NCBI GenBank assembly: GCA_001464735.1 | Contig: LNDU01000046.1 | Span: 62,001-126,000 of the forward strand | Source: Nitrospira sp. Ga0074138 | GTDB lineage: Bacteria; Nitrospirota; Nitrospiria; Nitrospirales; Nitrospiraceae | DNA: 64,000 nucleotides | Direction: 5' to 3' | Shown: positions 32,584 through 42,047 of the stretch, piece by piece | How positions within the stretch are numbered: position 1 is the first letter of the stretch | Layout: each line of letters starts with the position of its first letter | Notes under the pieces: model-generated | Seen by the model: the letters and a program-made list of their open reading frames with translations, nothing else | Databases searched by the model: none | What the model was told of the DNA's origin: nothing | Position numbers and translations under genes: made by a program

Positions 32584-33270
32584 CTATCGGCGGAGGAAGG
32601 CGATCCAGCGCCACAGGTTGAGCAGACTGGCGAGCGAGGCCGCCACGTAGGTCAGCGCGGCGGCGGTCAAAATGCTGCGAGCCCCCCGCTCATCGTCAGG
32701 CGTCAGATACTGGCCCTGTCGGAGGACAGGCAGGGCGCGCCTGAAGCTGGCGTCCCACTCGACGGGAAGCGTGACGAGGTGGACCAGCGTGGAAATCCCC
32801 ATCGTCGCCATTCCAGCCATCAGAACGACGACACTCGCAGCCGGGGTGCGTGCGACTGCGGCCGCGATGGGAATCCCCATCATCAGGACCGCCCCGACCT
32901 TCTCCGCGCCCTGCGCAACCCGCACGAGCTTCGTGCGTTCCGCCAGCGGCTGATACCCGAGGTGGTCTTGAATAGCGTGCCCGACCTCGTGGGCGGCGAT
33001 CGTAATTGCCGTGAGGGATTTTCCATCGAAGATCGCGGGCGTCAGGCGGACCGCTTTGCTGACCGGATCGTAGTGGTCGCCCGTCTCGGTTGGTTCCACT
33101 TTGATGTGCTGCAAGTCAAACCGATTGAGCAGATGCCGGGCCAATTCTGCCCCGGTTCCGGGATAGTCAGGACGGGGGGTGCTATGCTTGGCAAACACCC
33201 GCTTGGTCCAGAATTGTGGCCCGAGAATCACCAGACCGACGATGATCACGAGCAGAATGAGACCTACCAT
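32584..33270 (-). CDS. YugP-type membrane zinc metallopeptidase
   Basis: 228 residues from ATG 33270 (MVGLILLVIIVGLVILGPQFW). The family pattern is clear: an N-terminal membrane helix, TGAELARHLLNRFDL, GDHYDPVSKAVRL, then ITIAAHEVGHAIQDH with the zinc motif HEVGH, and two or three more helices (GAVLMMGIPIAAAVA, SVVVLMAGMATMGIST), ending with LTAAALTYVAASLASLLNLWRW. It matches the neutral zinc metallopeptidase family of B. subtilis YugP. Substrate unknown; membrane location is certain. The longer reading to 33420 is unlikely to be translated. Confidence 0.88.
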   Translation of the reverse strand: MVGLILLVIIVGLVILGPQFWTKRVFAKHSTPRPDYPGTGAELARHLLNRFDLQHIKVEPTETGDHYDPVSKAVRLTPAIFDGKSLTAITIAAHEVGHAIQDHLGYQPLAERTKLVRVAQGAEKVGAVLMMGIPIAAAVARTPAASVVVLMAGMATMGISTLVHLVTLPVEWDASFRRALPVLRQGQYLTPDDERGARSILTAAALTYVAASLASLLNLWRWIAFLRR

Positions 33271-33619
33271 ATATCCCAGTATCCCAATTCCCCTACCAAG
33301 CTTGGCGGGTGAGGTAGTCAGCCAACGGTACTGCCACACGCAGGTGTGGGACGGTTTTCCCTCTCCACAGGCTACCACATTTGAAGACAGAACATGACCT
33401 GACCTTTCACAGAGACACAACGCAGGGCAGATCTCGGCTGCTCAGCTGAATGAATTGCCGTCCCGGTTGTGATTGGAGAACCTTTCCCATCAGCGCCTGC
33501 TGCGGTATCCTACGGCAACCCAAGACCAAAGAGGTGTTGCGTGAAGCGTGCAGTTACATGTGTGTCGCATCAGGTAAAGCAGGGTGCATACCTCATCGCG
33601 ACTGACACAGGCTTGAAAT

Positions 33620-34813
33620 ATGTCCATCACGTATGACGTCATTGTGGTCGGCAGTGGACCGGCCGGGGCTTGCGCGGCATGGGGTTTGGCGAAAGCAGGT
33701 GTGGCGGTCGCCGTCATCGAAAAGGCTGCCCTGCCGCGGTACAAAACATGCGGCGGCGGGATCGTGGGACGGGCTATGCAGGCGCTGCCTTTGGATGTGC
33801 GTCACGTCGTCGAACAAGATTGCCATACGGCACAGCTCAATTTTCTTCCTGCCGGATTATCCTTCACGACTCATCGACCGACTCCCATCGTCTCCATGAC
33901 GATGCGCGATCAGTTTGATTATGCCCTTCTTTCCGCTGGGCAAGCAGCCGGGGCAGCCGTGCATCATCAGTGTGCCGTCGACCGTGTGTCGTTCCACAGT
34001 GATTTCGTCACAGTCGCTACAGACAGGGGCACGATGAAGACCAAGTTCGTCATCGCAGCCGACGGGGCATTCAGCACGGTTGCCCGTACAGTGGGGCTCG
34101 CAGACGGACGTGTCCTTATTCCGGCGCTTGAATATGAAGTGACGGTGCCTCCTGACCAGTTGGACAGATTTCAGAACACAGCGAGATTTGATTTTGATCT
34201 GCTGCCCCATGGGTATGCCTGGGCTTTTCCCAAACGACAGCATCTTTCGATCGGTGTGCTGTCGATGGTGCAGCGGGGGAGGGATCTCAAATCCTCGATG
34301 GCGCGCTATCTCGGCCTCCTCGGCTGTCGTTCCATCATGCAGGTGGAGCGACATGGCTTTGTCATTCCCATTCGACCGCGACGAGGACCATTCGTCGACA
34401 AGCGAATCCTGTTGGTCGGTGATGCCGCAGGCTTCGCCGATCCTGTGACCGGGGAAGGGATTTCATTCGCCATCCAAAGCGGCCTGATGGCAGCACAATC
34501 GTTGATTGACGGGCGGTTTGAAGAGGAGTCTGTCCGAAGTGAGTACACCCGCTCACTCACTGAGACGATCCTTCCTGAACTGCGAGCAGGCCGATGGCTG
34601 GCCCGACTGCTGTACGACTTTCCCCGCATCCGATCGTGGGCGTTTTCTCGACAGGGTCAACCCCTCTGTGAAGTGGTGACGGACGTCATGACCGGGAAGC
34701 GAAACTATCGAGATTTGGCGTTCACGCCCCGGGCCCTTCTCAAGCTTCTGACACCTCACTGGTTCAAACGCTCTGGGTATAGATCGGCTTGGCGACGGGA
34801 TGGTCAGGCATAG
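33620..34813 (+). CDS. Geranylgeranyl reductase family flavoprotein
   Basis: 397 residues. The N-terminal FAD-binding motif is YDVIVVGSGPAGACAAWGLAKAG, with KTCGGGIVGRAM next; RILLVGDAAGFADPVTGEGISFAIQSG is the GD motif that contacts the flavin ribityl chain. This matches the ChlP/BchP-like family (GG-reductases), which saturate isoprenoid chains of quinones, lipids or pigments. No photosynthesis genes are near, so quinone or lipid isoprenoids are the likely substrate. Stands alone on this strand. Confidence 0.9.
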   Translation: MSITYDVIVVGSGPAGACAAWGLAKAGVAVAVIEKAALPRYKTCGGGIVGRAMQALPLDVRHVVEQDCHTAQLNFLPAGLSFTTHRPTPIVSMTMRDQFDYALLSAGQAAGAAVHHQCAVDRVSFHSDFVTVATDRGTMKTKFVIAADGAFSTVARTVGLADGRVLIPALEYEVTVPPDQLDRFQNTARFDFDLLPHGYAWAFPKRQHLSIGVLSMVQRGRDLKSSMARYLGLLGCRSIMQVERHGFVIPIRPRRGPFVDKRILLVGDAAGFADPVTGEGISFAIQSGLMAAQSLIDGRFEEESVRSEYTRSLTETILPELRAGRWLARLLYDFPRIRSWAFSRQGQPLCEVVTDVMTGKRNYRDLAFTPRALLKLLTPHWFKRSGYRSAWRRDGQA

Positions 34814-34945
34814 GAGGACAGATTTGGTAGTGGGAGATTTTCTGTTATTCATACGGTGTCTGCCGGAGTTGTTCTATGCTCGACTCATGCCGTATTGTCC
34901 TGGAGAAGTGCGCGGGCTGACAGCTCATTGCCATCGGAGTAGCCT

Positions 34946-35698
34946 ATGACTATTACCGACCTTGACTCGACTGATCTCACGACTCCGACAGGGCCGATGC
35001 GGACCTATCTCGTTCGCCCTGTGGCGGGGGGTCGCTATCCAGGGCTGGTCCTTTACTCGGAGATTTTCCAGGTCACCGGGCCGATCCGGCGTATGGCGTC
35101 GATGCTCGCAAGCCATGGATTTGTGGTGGCGGTACCGGAGATCTTCCACGAACTGGAGCCGGCTGGCACGGTATTGGCCTACGACGAAGCGGGCGCGGCA
35201 CGCGGTAATCGACACAAGATCACCAAGACTCTGTCGAGCTACGACGGCGATGCGCGCGTGGCGCTGGACCATCTGGCATCGTCACCGCACTGCACGGGCA
35301 AGCTCGGGGTGATGGGGATTTGCATCGGAGGACATCTGACATTCCGCGCGGCAATGCAGTCCGATGTGCTGGCCGCCGCCTGTTTCTACGCCACGGACAT
35401 TCACAAGCACAGTCTTGGCCAGGGTACGCATGACGACAGTCTCGACCGGATCGGCAACATTACCGGAGAGCTGTTGATGATCTGGGGCCGACAGGATCCG
35501 CATATTCCCCGCGAGGGGCGGGCGCTCATTTATAACGCGCTGAGCGATGCCGGCGTCCATTTCCAGTGGCACGAGTTCAATGCCGCGCACGCGTTCATGC
35601 GCGACGAGGGGCTCCGGTACGATCCAGCTGTGGCCCGGACCTGCTACGATATGGCGTTGGAGCTATTCCACCGTCGGTTGGGCGAACGGGGAACATAG
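34946..35698 (+). CDS. Dienelactone hydrolase family protein
   Basis: 250 residues with the alpha/beta fold of DLH enzymes: YPGLVLYSEIFQVTGPIRRMASMLASHGF, GVMGICIGGHLTFRAA with the nucleophilic Cys in G-x-C-x-G-G, IWGRQDPHIP with the Asp, and EFNAAHAFMRD with the His. Members hydrolyse dienelactones or related esters; in this context the substrate is unknown. A single gene between the flavoprotein and the lipoprotein genes. Confidence 0.9.
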   Translation: MTITDLDSTDLTTPTGPMRTYLVRPVAGGRYPGLVLYSEIFQVTGPIRRMASMLASHGFVVAVPEIFHELEPAGTVLAYDEAGAARGNRHKITKTLSSYDGDARVALDHLASSPHCTGKLGVMGICIGGHLTFRAAMQSDVLAAACFYATDIHKHSLGQGTHDDSLDRIGNITGELLMIWGRQDPHIPREGRALIYNALSDAGVHFQWHEFNAAHAFMRDEGLRYDPAVARTCYDMALELFHRRLGERGT

Positions 35699-35878
35699 CC
35701 GGATGTGGCTCGGTGCCGGGCCTGCTCAGAGCCGGCGAGGCTTATTTCCTGAATGTCCCCCCTTCCAACGGGGGACGGGGTTGGCATCCCCCACTCACTG
35801 AATGCCCTTTCCTATCAGGCCCCAGTGCGGTATCCTCCTGGGGTTCACAAACGAGAGGAGCGTTGACTGAGCCTCCCA

Positions 35879-36886
35879 ATGCTCTCCTGCCTGTCTCGTA
35901 TCCTTAGTCGATCTTCGAATCATGTTGCTCTCTGCCTGCTTATCGCATGCAGTAGCCTCTGGGCTGGATGCAGCACGGCTCCTGTGGCTCCCGCTGAAAG
36001 TACCAGCGAGTCACAGGCCGTATTTCACCAGCTGGCCAGCCTAGAGGTGGCATCGGATCGTTTGTACCAGTCTATTGCGGACCAAGCCGATGTTGCGGGA
36101 TTCAGCCACCAGCTAGAGATCGAGTCTGATCTGAGCAGTCCATTCACGCCATCAGAGAGGGAGCGCATCGCGCAGTCATTCGTGCGCTCACTCAAAGTCA
36201 TGCTGTTCGATCTGGCCCCGGAACAGTTCTGGGAGCACCATCTCGCGCAATACTATGCCTCGACGCTGTCGGCGCGAGAAGCCCAGCGGTTAGTCGAGGG
36301 GTATGACAAGGAGATCCTCAGCCCGACGTCCAGAGTGCGGGAACTCCGCTGGAACTTCGTGACGGACCGTCTGCCGGACCTGTTGCCGGAGGTGCGAGCC
36401 CGGTCATATCGGTTCCAGATCTTCCATGAGGCGATGGTCCCGTCGCTCTTGCCGGGAGATCTTGTGATCGCGCACACGTCTGCCTATCAGGCCGTCGGAC
36501 CTCAGCGGGGCGATATCGTTGTCTATCGCTATCCGGACGAGAAAGGGACACTCTTTCTCCACCGCGTGATCGGGGTTCCTGGCGATCGGATCGAGGTTCA
36601 CAATCAGGTGGTCTCGGTGAACGAAGAAGCCTTGCTCGAGCCCTATGTGGAACATACCGACGCATCAAGTATGTCCGGCAACGTCCGTGATAACCTTGGG
36701 CCTGTCACCGTACCTCCCGACAGCTATTTCGTCTTGGGTGACAATCGGGAGGAGAGCCTGGATAGCCGATTCTTGGGACCGATCAGCAAGGAGCACATTC
36801 TGGGGCAGGCGATGTTTATCTATTGGTCAGTTGATCCCGGCTCGAGGGCCCCACGTTGGGACCGCCTCAATCAACCGGTGCAGTAA
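35879..36886 (+). CDS. Signal-peptidase-I-like lipoprotein without catalytic residues
   Basis: 335 residues. A lipobox (SSLWAGC, Cys31) makes it a lipoprotein. Residues 88-170 (FTPSERERIAQSFVRSLKVMLFDLAPEQFWEHHLAQYYASTLS...) resemble DUF2059. From about 178 on it follows the S26 signal peptidase fold: FHEAMVPSLLPGDLVIAH, RGDIVVYRYPDEKGTLFLHRVIGVPGDRIEV, and FVLGDNREESLDSRFLGPI. The nucleophile Ser of SM is Ala185 here, and the general-base Lys of KR is His228. It should not cleave signal peptides like LepB; a binding or regulatory role is the more likely reading. Confidence 0.82.
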   Translation: MLSCLSRILSRSSNHVALCLLIACSSLWAGCSTAPVAPAESTSESQAVFHQLASLEVASDRLYQSIADQADVAGFSHQLEIESDLSSPFTPSERERIAQSFVRSLKVMLFDLAPEQFWEHHLAQYYASTLSAREAQRLVEGYDKEILSPTSRVRELRWNFVTDRLPDLLPEVRARSYRFQIFHEAMVPSLLPGDLVIAHTSAYQAVGPQRGDIVVYRYPDEKGTLFLHRVIGVPGDRIEVHNQVVSVNEEALLEPYVEHTDASSMSGNVRDNLGPVTVPPDSYFVLGDNREESLDSRFLGPISKEHILGQAMFIYWSVDPGSRAPRWDRLNQPVQ

Positions 36887-37087
36887 CGTAGCGGCAGTCG
36901 TGATACAACCTGTGAAGAAGTACCGTGCCGCCCTCTTGCTTGCGAACTGAGACTTCTCATGGTAGGTGATACGGCCAGGTTCGGTGGATCCTCTCCGCCA
37001 TCTTGACGCAACCGCCGACAATTCGAACGCGCGCGTCATGATGGCTGATCCGCGCATGGATCGAACGTCCTGACAGGAGCTTCACCG

Positions 37088-39868
37088 TTGCTCGGAATGT
37101 GCGATCCCTTGCTAGGTGTGTCCTCGTTGCTGCTGGGTGGCTCGGCTGCCTATGTCATCCTCAGCATCGCCGAACGGATGCGCGCTCCTGACCAAGGCCC
37201 AGTCAGGTTCCGATGGCTGACGATCGGTGCCGTCGCCGCGGGTCTTGAAATCTGGGCGATTCACTACATCGGCAATCTGGCATTCTGTCCCTCGGTCTCA
37301 GCAGCCCAGGATTCAGGGCTTGCCGTGCTTTCGTTTCTCTCCGCCGGTGCGACAGGAGCCGTCGCCGTATACCTGATCAGCAGCCATACCGACAGTTGGA
37401 TGCGTCTCATCTCCGGGGGCATGCTGATGGGTGGCTGCATGACCCTGACTCATTTCGCCAGCATGATGGCGGTTCACCAGCCGATCGATCTTCAGAATGA
37501 TTTGTTGCTCTTTGTGTTGTCGACAGTTGGGATCGTGGCACTCAGCATTATCGGCGTCGTGATCGGATCGTGGAATATCACGTACAGAAACTGGCGAGTG
37601 ACAGAAAAAGCGAGCGCCATGGGGATTGCGCTATCTGGGTCCCACTTCATCGGGATGATTCCGACGTACGGTATGTCCGGCATCACGACCAGTGCTCCGC
37701 CGCCGGGGATCGAGGTTGACCTCCTCGCGGTGGTTGCCGTCTCACTCTCGACCCTCCTGGCCATCATCGATCGGCAAGTGACGGCGGCATCAAGCCTGGC
37801 ACGCGATAGCCATGCTCGACTGATCGAAGCCATCGAAAGTGTTCCACAATGGTTTGCTCTCTTCGACGTGGACGACCGTCTGGTCATCTGTAATCGCAAA
37901 TATCGTGAAGTCATGTCTGGGACTGGGCCTGAAGTTCAAGCAGGCGACGCGTTCGAATCGATCGTTCGCCGGACCGCCGAACGCGGCGATATTCCAGCGG
38001 CGATCGGGAATGTCGAACCCTGGATGCACTGGCGTCTGGACGTGCACCGAAATCCTGTCACACCCTACATTCAATACCGGTCCAGTGGAGAGTGGCTTCA
38101 AATCAATGAGCGGAAGACGCATGATGGCGGGATCGTCTTTATCGCGACCGACATTACGGCATTGAAAAACGCCGAACAGGCTGCCGAAGATGCCAAGGCA
38201 CGGTTGGCGGATTCCCTCGCGTTGGTTGAAACCGCGAAGGCCCGCATGCAAGAGGAGTTGAATGTCGGTCGAGATATTCAACGCAGCATGCTGCCACGTG
38301 TATTCCCCGCCTTTCCCGATCGAAAGGAGATCGAGCTGTACGCGGTGCTCGAACCGGCTCTGGAGGTCGGTGGCGACCTCTATGATTTCTTCCTGGTCGA
38401 TGAGCATCGGCTCTGTTTCGTAATTGGCGATGTATCGGGCAACGGTGTCCCAGCCGCGCTCTTTATGGCAATGACCAAGACTATGGTGAAGACGCTGGCG
38501 GCCTCCGATCCCTCACCCGCCAGTATCGTCACACATGTCAACGATGCGCTGAGTGCGGACAACGATTCCTGCATGTTTGTGACCTTGTATCTTGGGATCT
38601 TGAATCTCCGTGATGGGACGCTCCTCACCACAAACGCTGGCCACAATCCTCCTCTGCTGAAACGGCAGGATGGACAGTTCGAGTGGCTGACGGGCATCGA
38701 CGGCCCCATGGTCGGTCCCATGGCGGGCATCGCCTTCAAGGAGACGACCATCCAATTGGGTCCGGGAGATGAGCTCTTCTTGTACACCGATGGGGTTACC
38801 GAAGCGGATAATCGGCGGCGCGAACTGTTCGGCAACGAGCGGCTAAAAACGGTCCTCGCCAAATCCCAGGCTGTCTCAGTGGTCGATCGCCTCAGTGAAA
38901 TCATGCAGGCAGTCAGAACCTTTGCGGGTGAAGTCCCGCAGGCGGACGATATCACGATGCTGGGACTGCGGTATCATGGCATCGCCCCGTCTGACGTGGT
39001 AGCTCGAGTCTTCCGTCAAACGATGCCCAATCAATTGATGACCATTCCGGACCTCCAGATGGCCTTTGAACAGTATGTGGCACAATGGGAAGGCGCCAAG
39101 CCGCTCATTCCCACGCTCAACATGGCACTGGATGATCTGCTCAACAATGTGGTGCAATATGCCTTTCCCAACGATCCAACCGAGCATCATAATATCGAGG
39201 TGGAAGGCGAAGTGCGCGATGCGTGTGTCGTCCTGACTATTATGGATGACGGCATTCCTTTCAACCCGTTAAGCGTCGCTCCTCCGGACCTGTCGTTGCT
39301 GCTTCATGAGCGTGAGATCGGTGGCTTGGGGATTCATCTGGTCCGCTCCATGTTCGACGAGGTAACATACCACCGTAATGTGGGTCGAAACGTCCTGGTG
39401 GTGAGAAAGAAACTGGCATCCAAGGTAGAGGCTCCTAGCAGCCATGCCGATGTGACCGGAATCAGCGCGATCGAGGTCGGGAGGCACCCGCATCAATCAG
39501 GCCAAGACATAAGGAGAGTAAACATGAGTGTCGAATCACGTCGGAATGGGGCCGTGATGATCGTCACGCCACAGGCCCGCTTCGACACGAACAGTGCACC
39601 AGAGGTGGAGCGCGTCCTGACAGGCCACATTGAGAGTGGGGAACGGCGGATTGTGCTCGATCTCTCCAGCATATCGTACATTTCCTCGATCGGGCTGCGG
39701 GTGATCCTGAAAGCCGTGATGGCGATGATCCGAACAGGCGGAAGGGTGGTGCTCTGTGGAGGGAACGACCAGGTCCGCACGGTGCTCCAATTGAGTGGGG
39801 CAACGATTATGAGTCTCTATGCCGCCACGCTGGAAGAGGCCCTGTCAAGGGTCCAAGCGGCGCATTGA
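37088..39868 (+). CDS. MHYT-PAS-SpoIIE phosphatase-kinase-STAS fusion protein
   Basis: 926 residues from TTG 37088 (AGGAGC nine bases upstream). Order: seven membrane helices with MHYT motifs (IHYIGNLAF, THFASMMA, SHFIGMIPT; 1-240), a PAS domain (about 243-365), a coiled linker, a PP2C/SpoIIE phosphatase with LNVGRDIQRSMLP, VGGDLYDFF, GDVSGNGVPAALFM, YTDGVTEA and QADDITMLGLR (about 395-625), an RsbW-like ATPase with MALDDLLNNVVQYA and DDGIPFNP (about 640-775), and a STAS domain with RRIVLDLSSISYISSIGLRVI (813-926). MHYT suggests sensing of O2, CO or NO. All partner-switching functions lie in one chain. Confidence 0.9.
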   Translation: MLGMCDPLLGVSSLLLGGSAAYVILSIAERMRAPDQGPVRFRWLTIGAVAAGLEIWAIHYIGNLAFCPSVSAAQDSGLAVLSFLSAGATGAVAVYLISSHTDSWMRLISGGMLMGGCMTLTHFASMMAVHQPIDLQNDLLLFVLSTVGIVALSIIGVVIGSWNITYRNWRVTEKASAMGIALSGSHFIGMIPTYGMSGITTSAPPPGIEVDLLAVVAVSLSTLLAIIDRQVTAASSLARDSHARLIEAIESVPQWFALFDVDDRLVICNRKYREVMSGTGPEVQAGDAFESIVRRTAERGDIPAAIGNVEPWMHWRLDVHRNPVTPYIQYRSSGEWLQINERKTHDGGIVFIATDITALKNAEQAAEDAKARLADSLALVETAKARMQEELNVGRDIQRSMLPRVFPAFPDRKEIELYAVLEPALEVGGDLYDFFLVDEHRLCFVIGDVSGNGVPAALFMAMTKTMVKTLAASDPSPASIVTHVNDALSADNDSCMFVTLYLGILNLRDGTLLTTNAGHNPPLLKRQDGQFEWLTGIDGPMVGPMAGIAFKETTIQLGPGDELFLYTDGVTEADNRRRELFGNERLKTVLAKSQAVSVVDRLSEIMQAVRTFAGEVPQADDITMLGLRYHGIAPSDVVARVFRQTMPNQLMTIPDLQMAFEQYVAQWEGAKPLIPTLNMALDDLLNNVVQYAFPNDPTEHHNIEVEGEVRDACVVLTIMDDGIPFNPLSVAPPDLSLLLHEREIGGLGIHLVRSMFDEVTYHRNVGRNVLVVRKKLASKVEAPSSHADVTGISAIEVGRHPHQSGQDIRRVNMSVESRRNGAVMIVTPQARFDTNSAPEVERVLTGHIESGERRIVLDLSSISYISSIGLRVILKAVMAMIRTGGRVVLCGGNDQVRTVLQLSGATIMSLYAATLEEALSRVQAAH
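39511..39526 (+). promoter_or_regulatory. Internal ribosome site and start codon for a free STAS domain
   Basis: AAGGAG (39511-39516) stands 7 bases before an in-frame ATG (39524) inside the fusion gene. Initiation here would give a 114-residue protein (MSVESRRNGAVMIV...) that is exactly the STAS domain, ending at 39868. The linker upstream (about residues 783-812) is low in structure. The site may be the relic of two separate genes or a working second start. Confidence 0.6.
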
Positions 39869-40150
39869 AGAGGTGAGGATGGATCATTGGCTGGCTCTTC
39901 AAGGGTGTGGTCGTCGAGTGCAGGGACGGCTGTGCAGGAACGCATCGTTAAGCGTATTGGACAACCTCTGGCCGAGGTGGTTCCATTCGCACCGTAGTGA
40001 TCTTGCCGAACGGAGTACAGGGGACAGGAGGCTTGCGTGGGTCGGCTTGCCCCTCCTGAGAGGTGTTCAGTACCGACTGATGGAAATGGTTTTTCACAAG
40101 CTCGGTAGAATAGAATGACGATCTTCGCCTAAAAGGAAGGGGACATCATT
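39869..40150. other. Intergenic region between two STAS-encoding genes
   Basis: A 79-codon frame from ATG 39879 with GAGG-like sequence before it is present, but its product is Arg/Trp-rich and unlike any family. An AAGGAAGGGGA at 40133 precedes the STAS gene as ribosome site. Confidence 0.35.
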
Positions 40151-40534
40151 ATGGATCAGGCAACCAGACACACATTGACGGTGACCTCCCGCGAGAATGC
40201 TGGGATCACCTTCGTCAAGATTCAGGGCAGCCTCTCCGCCACTACTGCGGAACAGGGGAACCAGGAAGTGAAAAAGATCGTGGATGCAGGTGCGAAAAAG
40301 GTCATCCTCAATCTGGCAGATGTGGACTATATCAGCAGCGGAGGCATTCGGGTCCTGATACTGGCGTGCAAGCAGCTCAACAATGTTCAAGGGCAGATGA
40401 AGATTGCTGCTGCGAAGGGAATGGTCAAAGAAGCTCTTCAAGCCAGCGGCTTTGACCTATTGAACCGGGTGTATGGAGAGAGCATTCAATTGTGCGACAC
40501 AGAAGAAGAGGCTGCCGCCGCCTTTACGGGCTAG
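40151..40534 (+). CDS. Stand-alone STAS anti-sigma factor antagonist
   Basis: 127 residues. VKIQGSLSATTAEQGNQEVKKIVDAGAKKVILNLADVDYISSGGIRVLILACKQL is the SpoIIAA/RsbV core, with the phosphorylatable Ser in DYISSGGIRVL. The protein should be phosphorylated by an RsbW-type kinase and freed by a SpoIIE phosphatase, both present as domains in the upstream fusion protein. No sigma or anti-sigma gene follows, so the output target is elsewhere. Confidence 0.9.
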   Translation: MDQATRHTLTVTSRENAGITFVKIQGSLSATTAEQGNQEVKKIVDAGAKKVILNLADVDYISSGGIRVLILACKQLNNVQGQMKIAAAKGMVKEALQASGFDLLNRVYGESIQLCDTEEEAAAAFTG

Positions 40535-40561
40535 CCATTTGAGTGTTTTCCATCGTGCCCC

Positions 40562-41341
40562 ATGCCCCGCGACGACCCAAACAAGACCGAATCTGCTCGA
40601 GCCGGGGCTCGACGACTCATCGAGCAGACGCCGAAGGCGATAGCCGGGTTGGCTGCCCTGAGTGGGGTGGCGTATCTCGCGGGATCGTTTTATACGAAAG
40701 CCTATTTTTCAGAATTCGGAGCCTTGTGGATCTTAGAGGAAGTTCCGACGGCGACCTATTTCAGTCAAAGCTGGGTGCCGCTGTTACTCCTGCTCTACCT
40801 TGGGTATCTGGCTACGACGAACCTCGCAGTGATCGGCGATCAGGACGATTTGACTGCGAGCGCTCAGTTCAAGCGCTCCCTGGCCGTCGTTCAGTATGGG
40901 CCATGGTTCTTGTTCGCGCTTTTGGTGATGACCCTAGTCCTGAGCACATTCGGCTATGTCACATCGGCTATTGTTCTGTCCACTATCGGTGTTGCTGCAA
41001 TTCTGCTCTTATTGAGCTCGGCACTTGAGCTGCTTGTGGCGCGGTTCAAGACAATGGGGGGGCTCATTGATCTGTCGATGGCGTATATCGCATTCGCTGT
41101 GATTATCGCGGGCCTATATGTGGTTCCTACACAACTCGGACTGAACTGGGCACGGGTCGATAAACAATCAACCTCCTCGCTGCTCACGCTGTATCTGCGC
41201 AGTGATGCCGAACAGGAGTATCGGCTGCTGTTCTCAGTTAGGGAGCGCTTGTACGTGTTTCCGGCCAGATTCGAGGGAGCCTATCCGCCAGTCCAAACCA
41301 CGGCCCTCGCCAACGTCAGCTTTGTGCCCCCTGAGCGATAA
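40562..41341 (+). CDS. Multi-span membrane protein, unknown
   Basis: 259 residues, start ATG 40562. About five hydrophobic segments: AIAGLAALSGVAYLAGSFY, SWVPLLLLLYLGYLATTNLAVI, WFLFALLVMTLVLSTFGYV, SAIVLSTIGVAAILLLLSSALEL and SMAYIAFAVIIAGLYVV. The C-terminal 70 residues (DAEQEYRLLFSVRERLYVFP) are soluble. No recognised family. It is 27 bp from the STAS gene and may belong to that signalling operon. Confidence 0.65.
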   Translation: MPRDDPNKTESARAGARRLIEQTPKAIAGLAALSGVAYLAGSFYTKAYFSEFGALWILEEVPTATYFSQSWVPLLLLLYLGYLATTNLAVIGDQDDLTASAQFKRSLAVVQYGPWFLFALLVMTLVLSTFGYVTSAIVLSTIGVAAILLLLSSALELLVARFKTMGGLIDLSMAYIAFAVIIAGLYVVPTQLGLNWARVDKQSTSSLLTLYLRSDAEQEYRLLFSVRERLYVFPARFEGAYPPVQTTALANVSFVPPER

Positions 41342-41390
41342 GAAGGATCAGGTTGTGCAATCGGACAGGGGGAGACTACACTTCCGCTCC

Positions 41391-41819
41391 ATGGCCAGGC
41401 TGCGTCATATGGCATGGCTGGTGTACCCAGCCCACCGAGTGTGCGCGTTCTCCCTGGCGGTGACCCTGACAGCATCGGGCTGTGCCTCGGTGGCCAAGGT
41501 AGCGAATCTCTCGGAGGAATCCTGCCGCACGTCGTTTACTCGTCAACTGTCTGTCATTCTCACTCAGGAGGGTGAAAAGCCTGAGATTGCGGATGCCCTT
41601 GCACGCAAGACCGTCTCCACCCTCGCAACCTACGATTTCGGACCACGTCCCTTCGCCATTGCGGCTCCATCTGGCACTGACTACCGGTTTTTTATCAACC
41701 ACAAGGGGGCGGACTGTGGGCTGACCCTCTTTGGACGCAGGAAGGGGTTTATTTCCTACACCAACAACGTGACCTACATTGCCACCGAAATCCTTCCGGA
41801 CTGTACCTGCGCCGAATAG
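41391..41819 (+). CDS. Small lipoprotein, unknown
   Basis: 142 residues. A signal sequence ends in the lipobox LTASGC. The mature part (FTRQLSVILTQEGEKPEIADAL and YRFFINHKGADCGLTLFGRRKGFISYTNNVTYIATEILPDCTCAE) has three further Cys and no known domain. ATG 41391 is used; a GTG at 41355 has a better ribosome site (AAGGA) and would lengthen the signal peptide by 12. Directly follows the membrane-protein gene. Confidence 0.6.
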   Translation: MARLRHMAWLVYPAHRVCAFSLAVTLTASGCASVAKVANLSEESCRTSFTRQLSVILTQEGEKPEIADALARKTVSTLATYDFGPRPFAIAAPSGTDYRFFINHKGADCGLTLFGRRKGFISYTNNVTYIATEILPDCTCAE

Positions 41820-42047
41820 CCAACCCCGTCGTCTCGCCTGTTCCCTCCTCTCACACCATACAGGATTGTTGGGGGAGGCATGACTTCTCGCCATTTATGA
41901 AGAAGTTTTCATCTTCTCCTAATGCTCTCTTCATGTTCTGGGATTATAACGTGATATTAAGATGAGCCGAGGCTGTGGGCGCGCAAGGCGCTTGAGTCGC
42001 GATGCTCAAGACGATGGTTCAGGCACATAGCACAAGGAGGACGCGCG

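Noticed and set aside
39879..40118. A 79-codon frame between the fusion protein and the STAS gene
   Set aside because: Although a GAGG-like site precedes it, the product is Arg/Trp-rich without any recognisable pattern.
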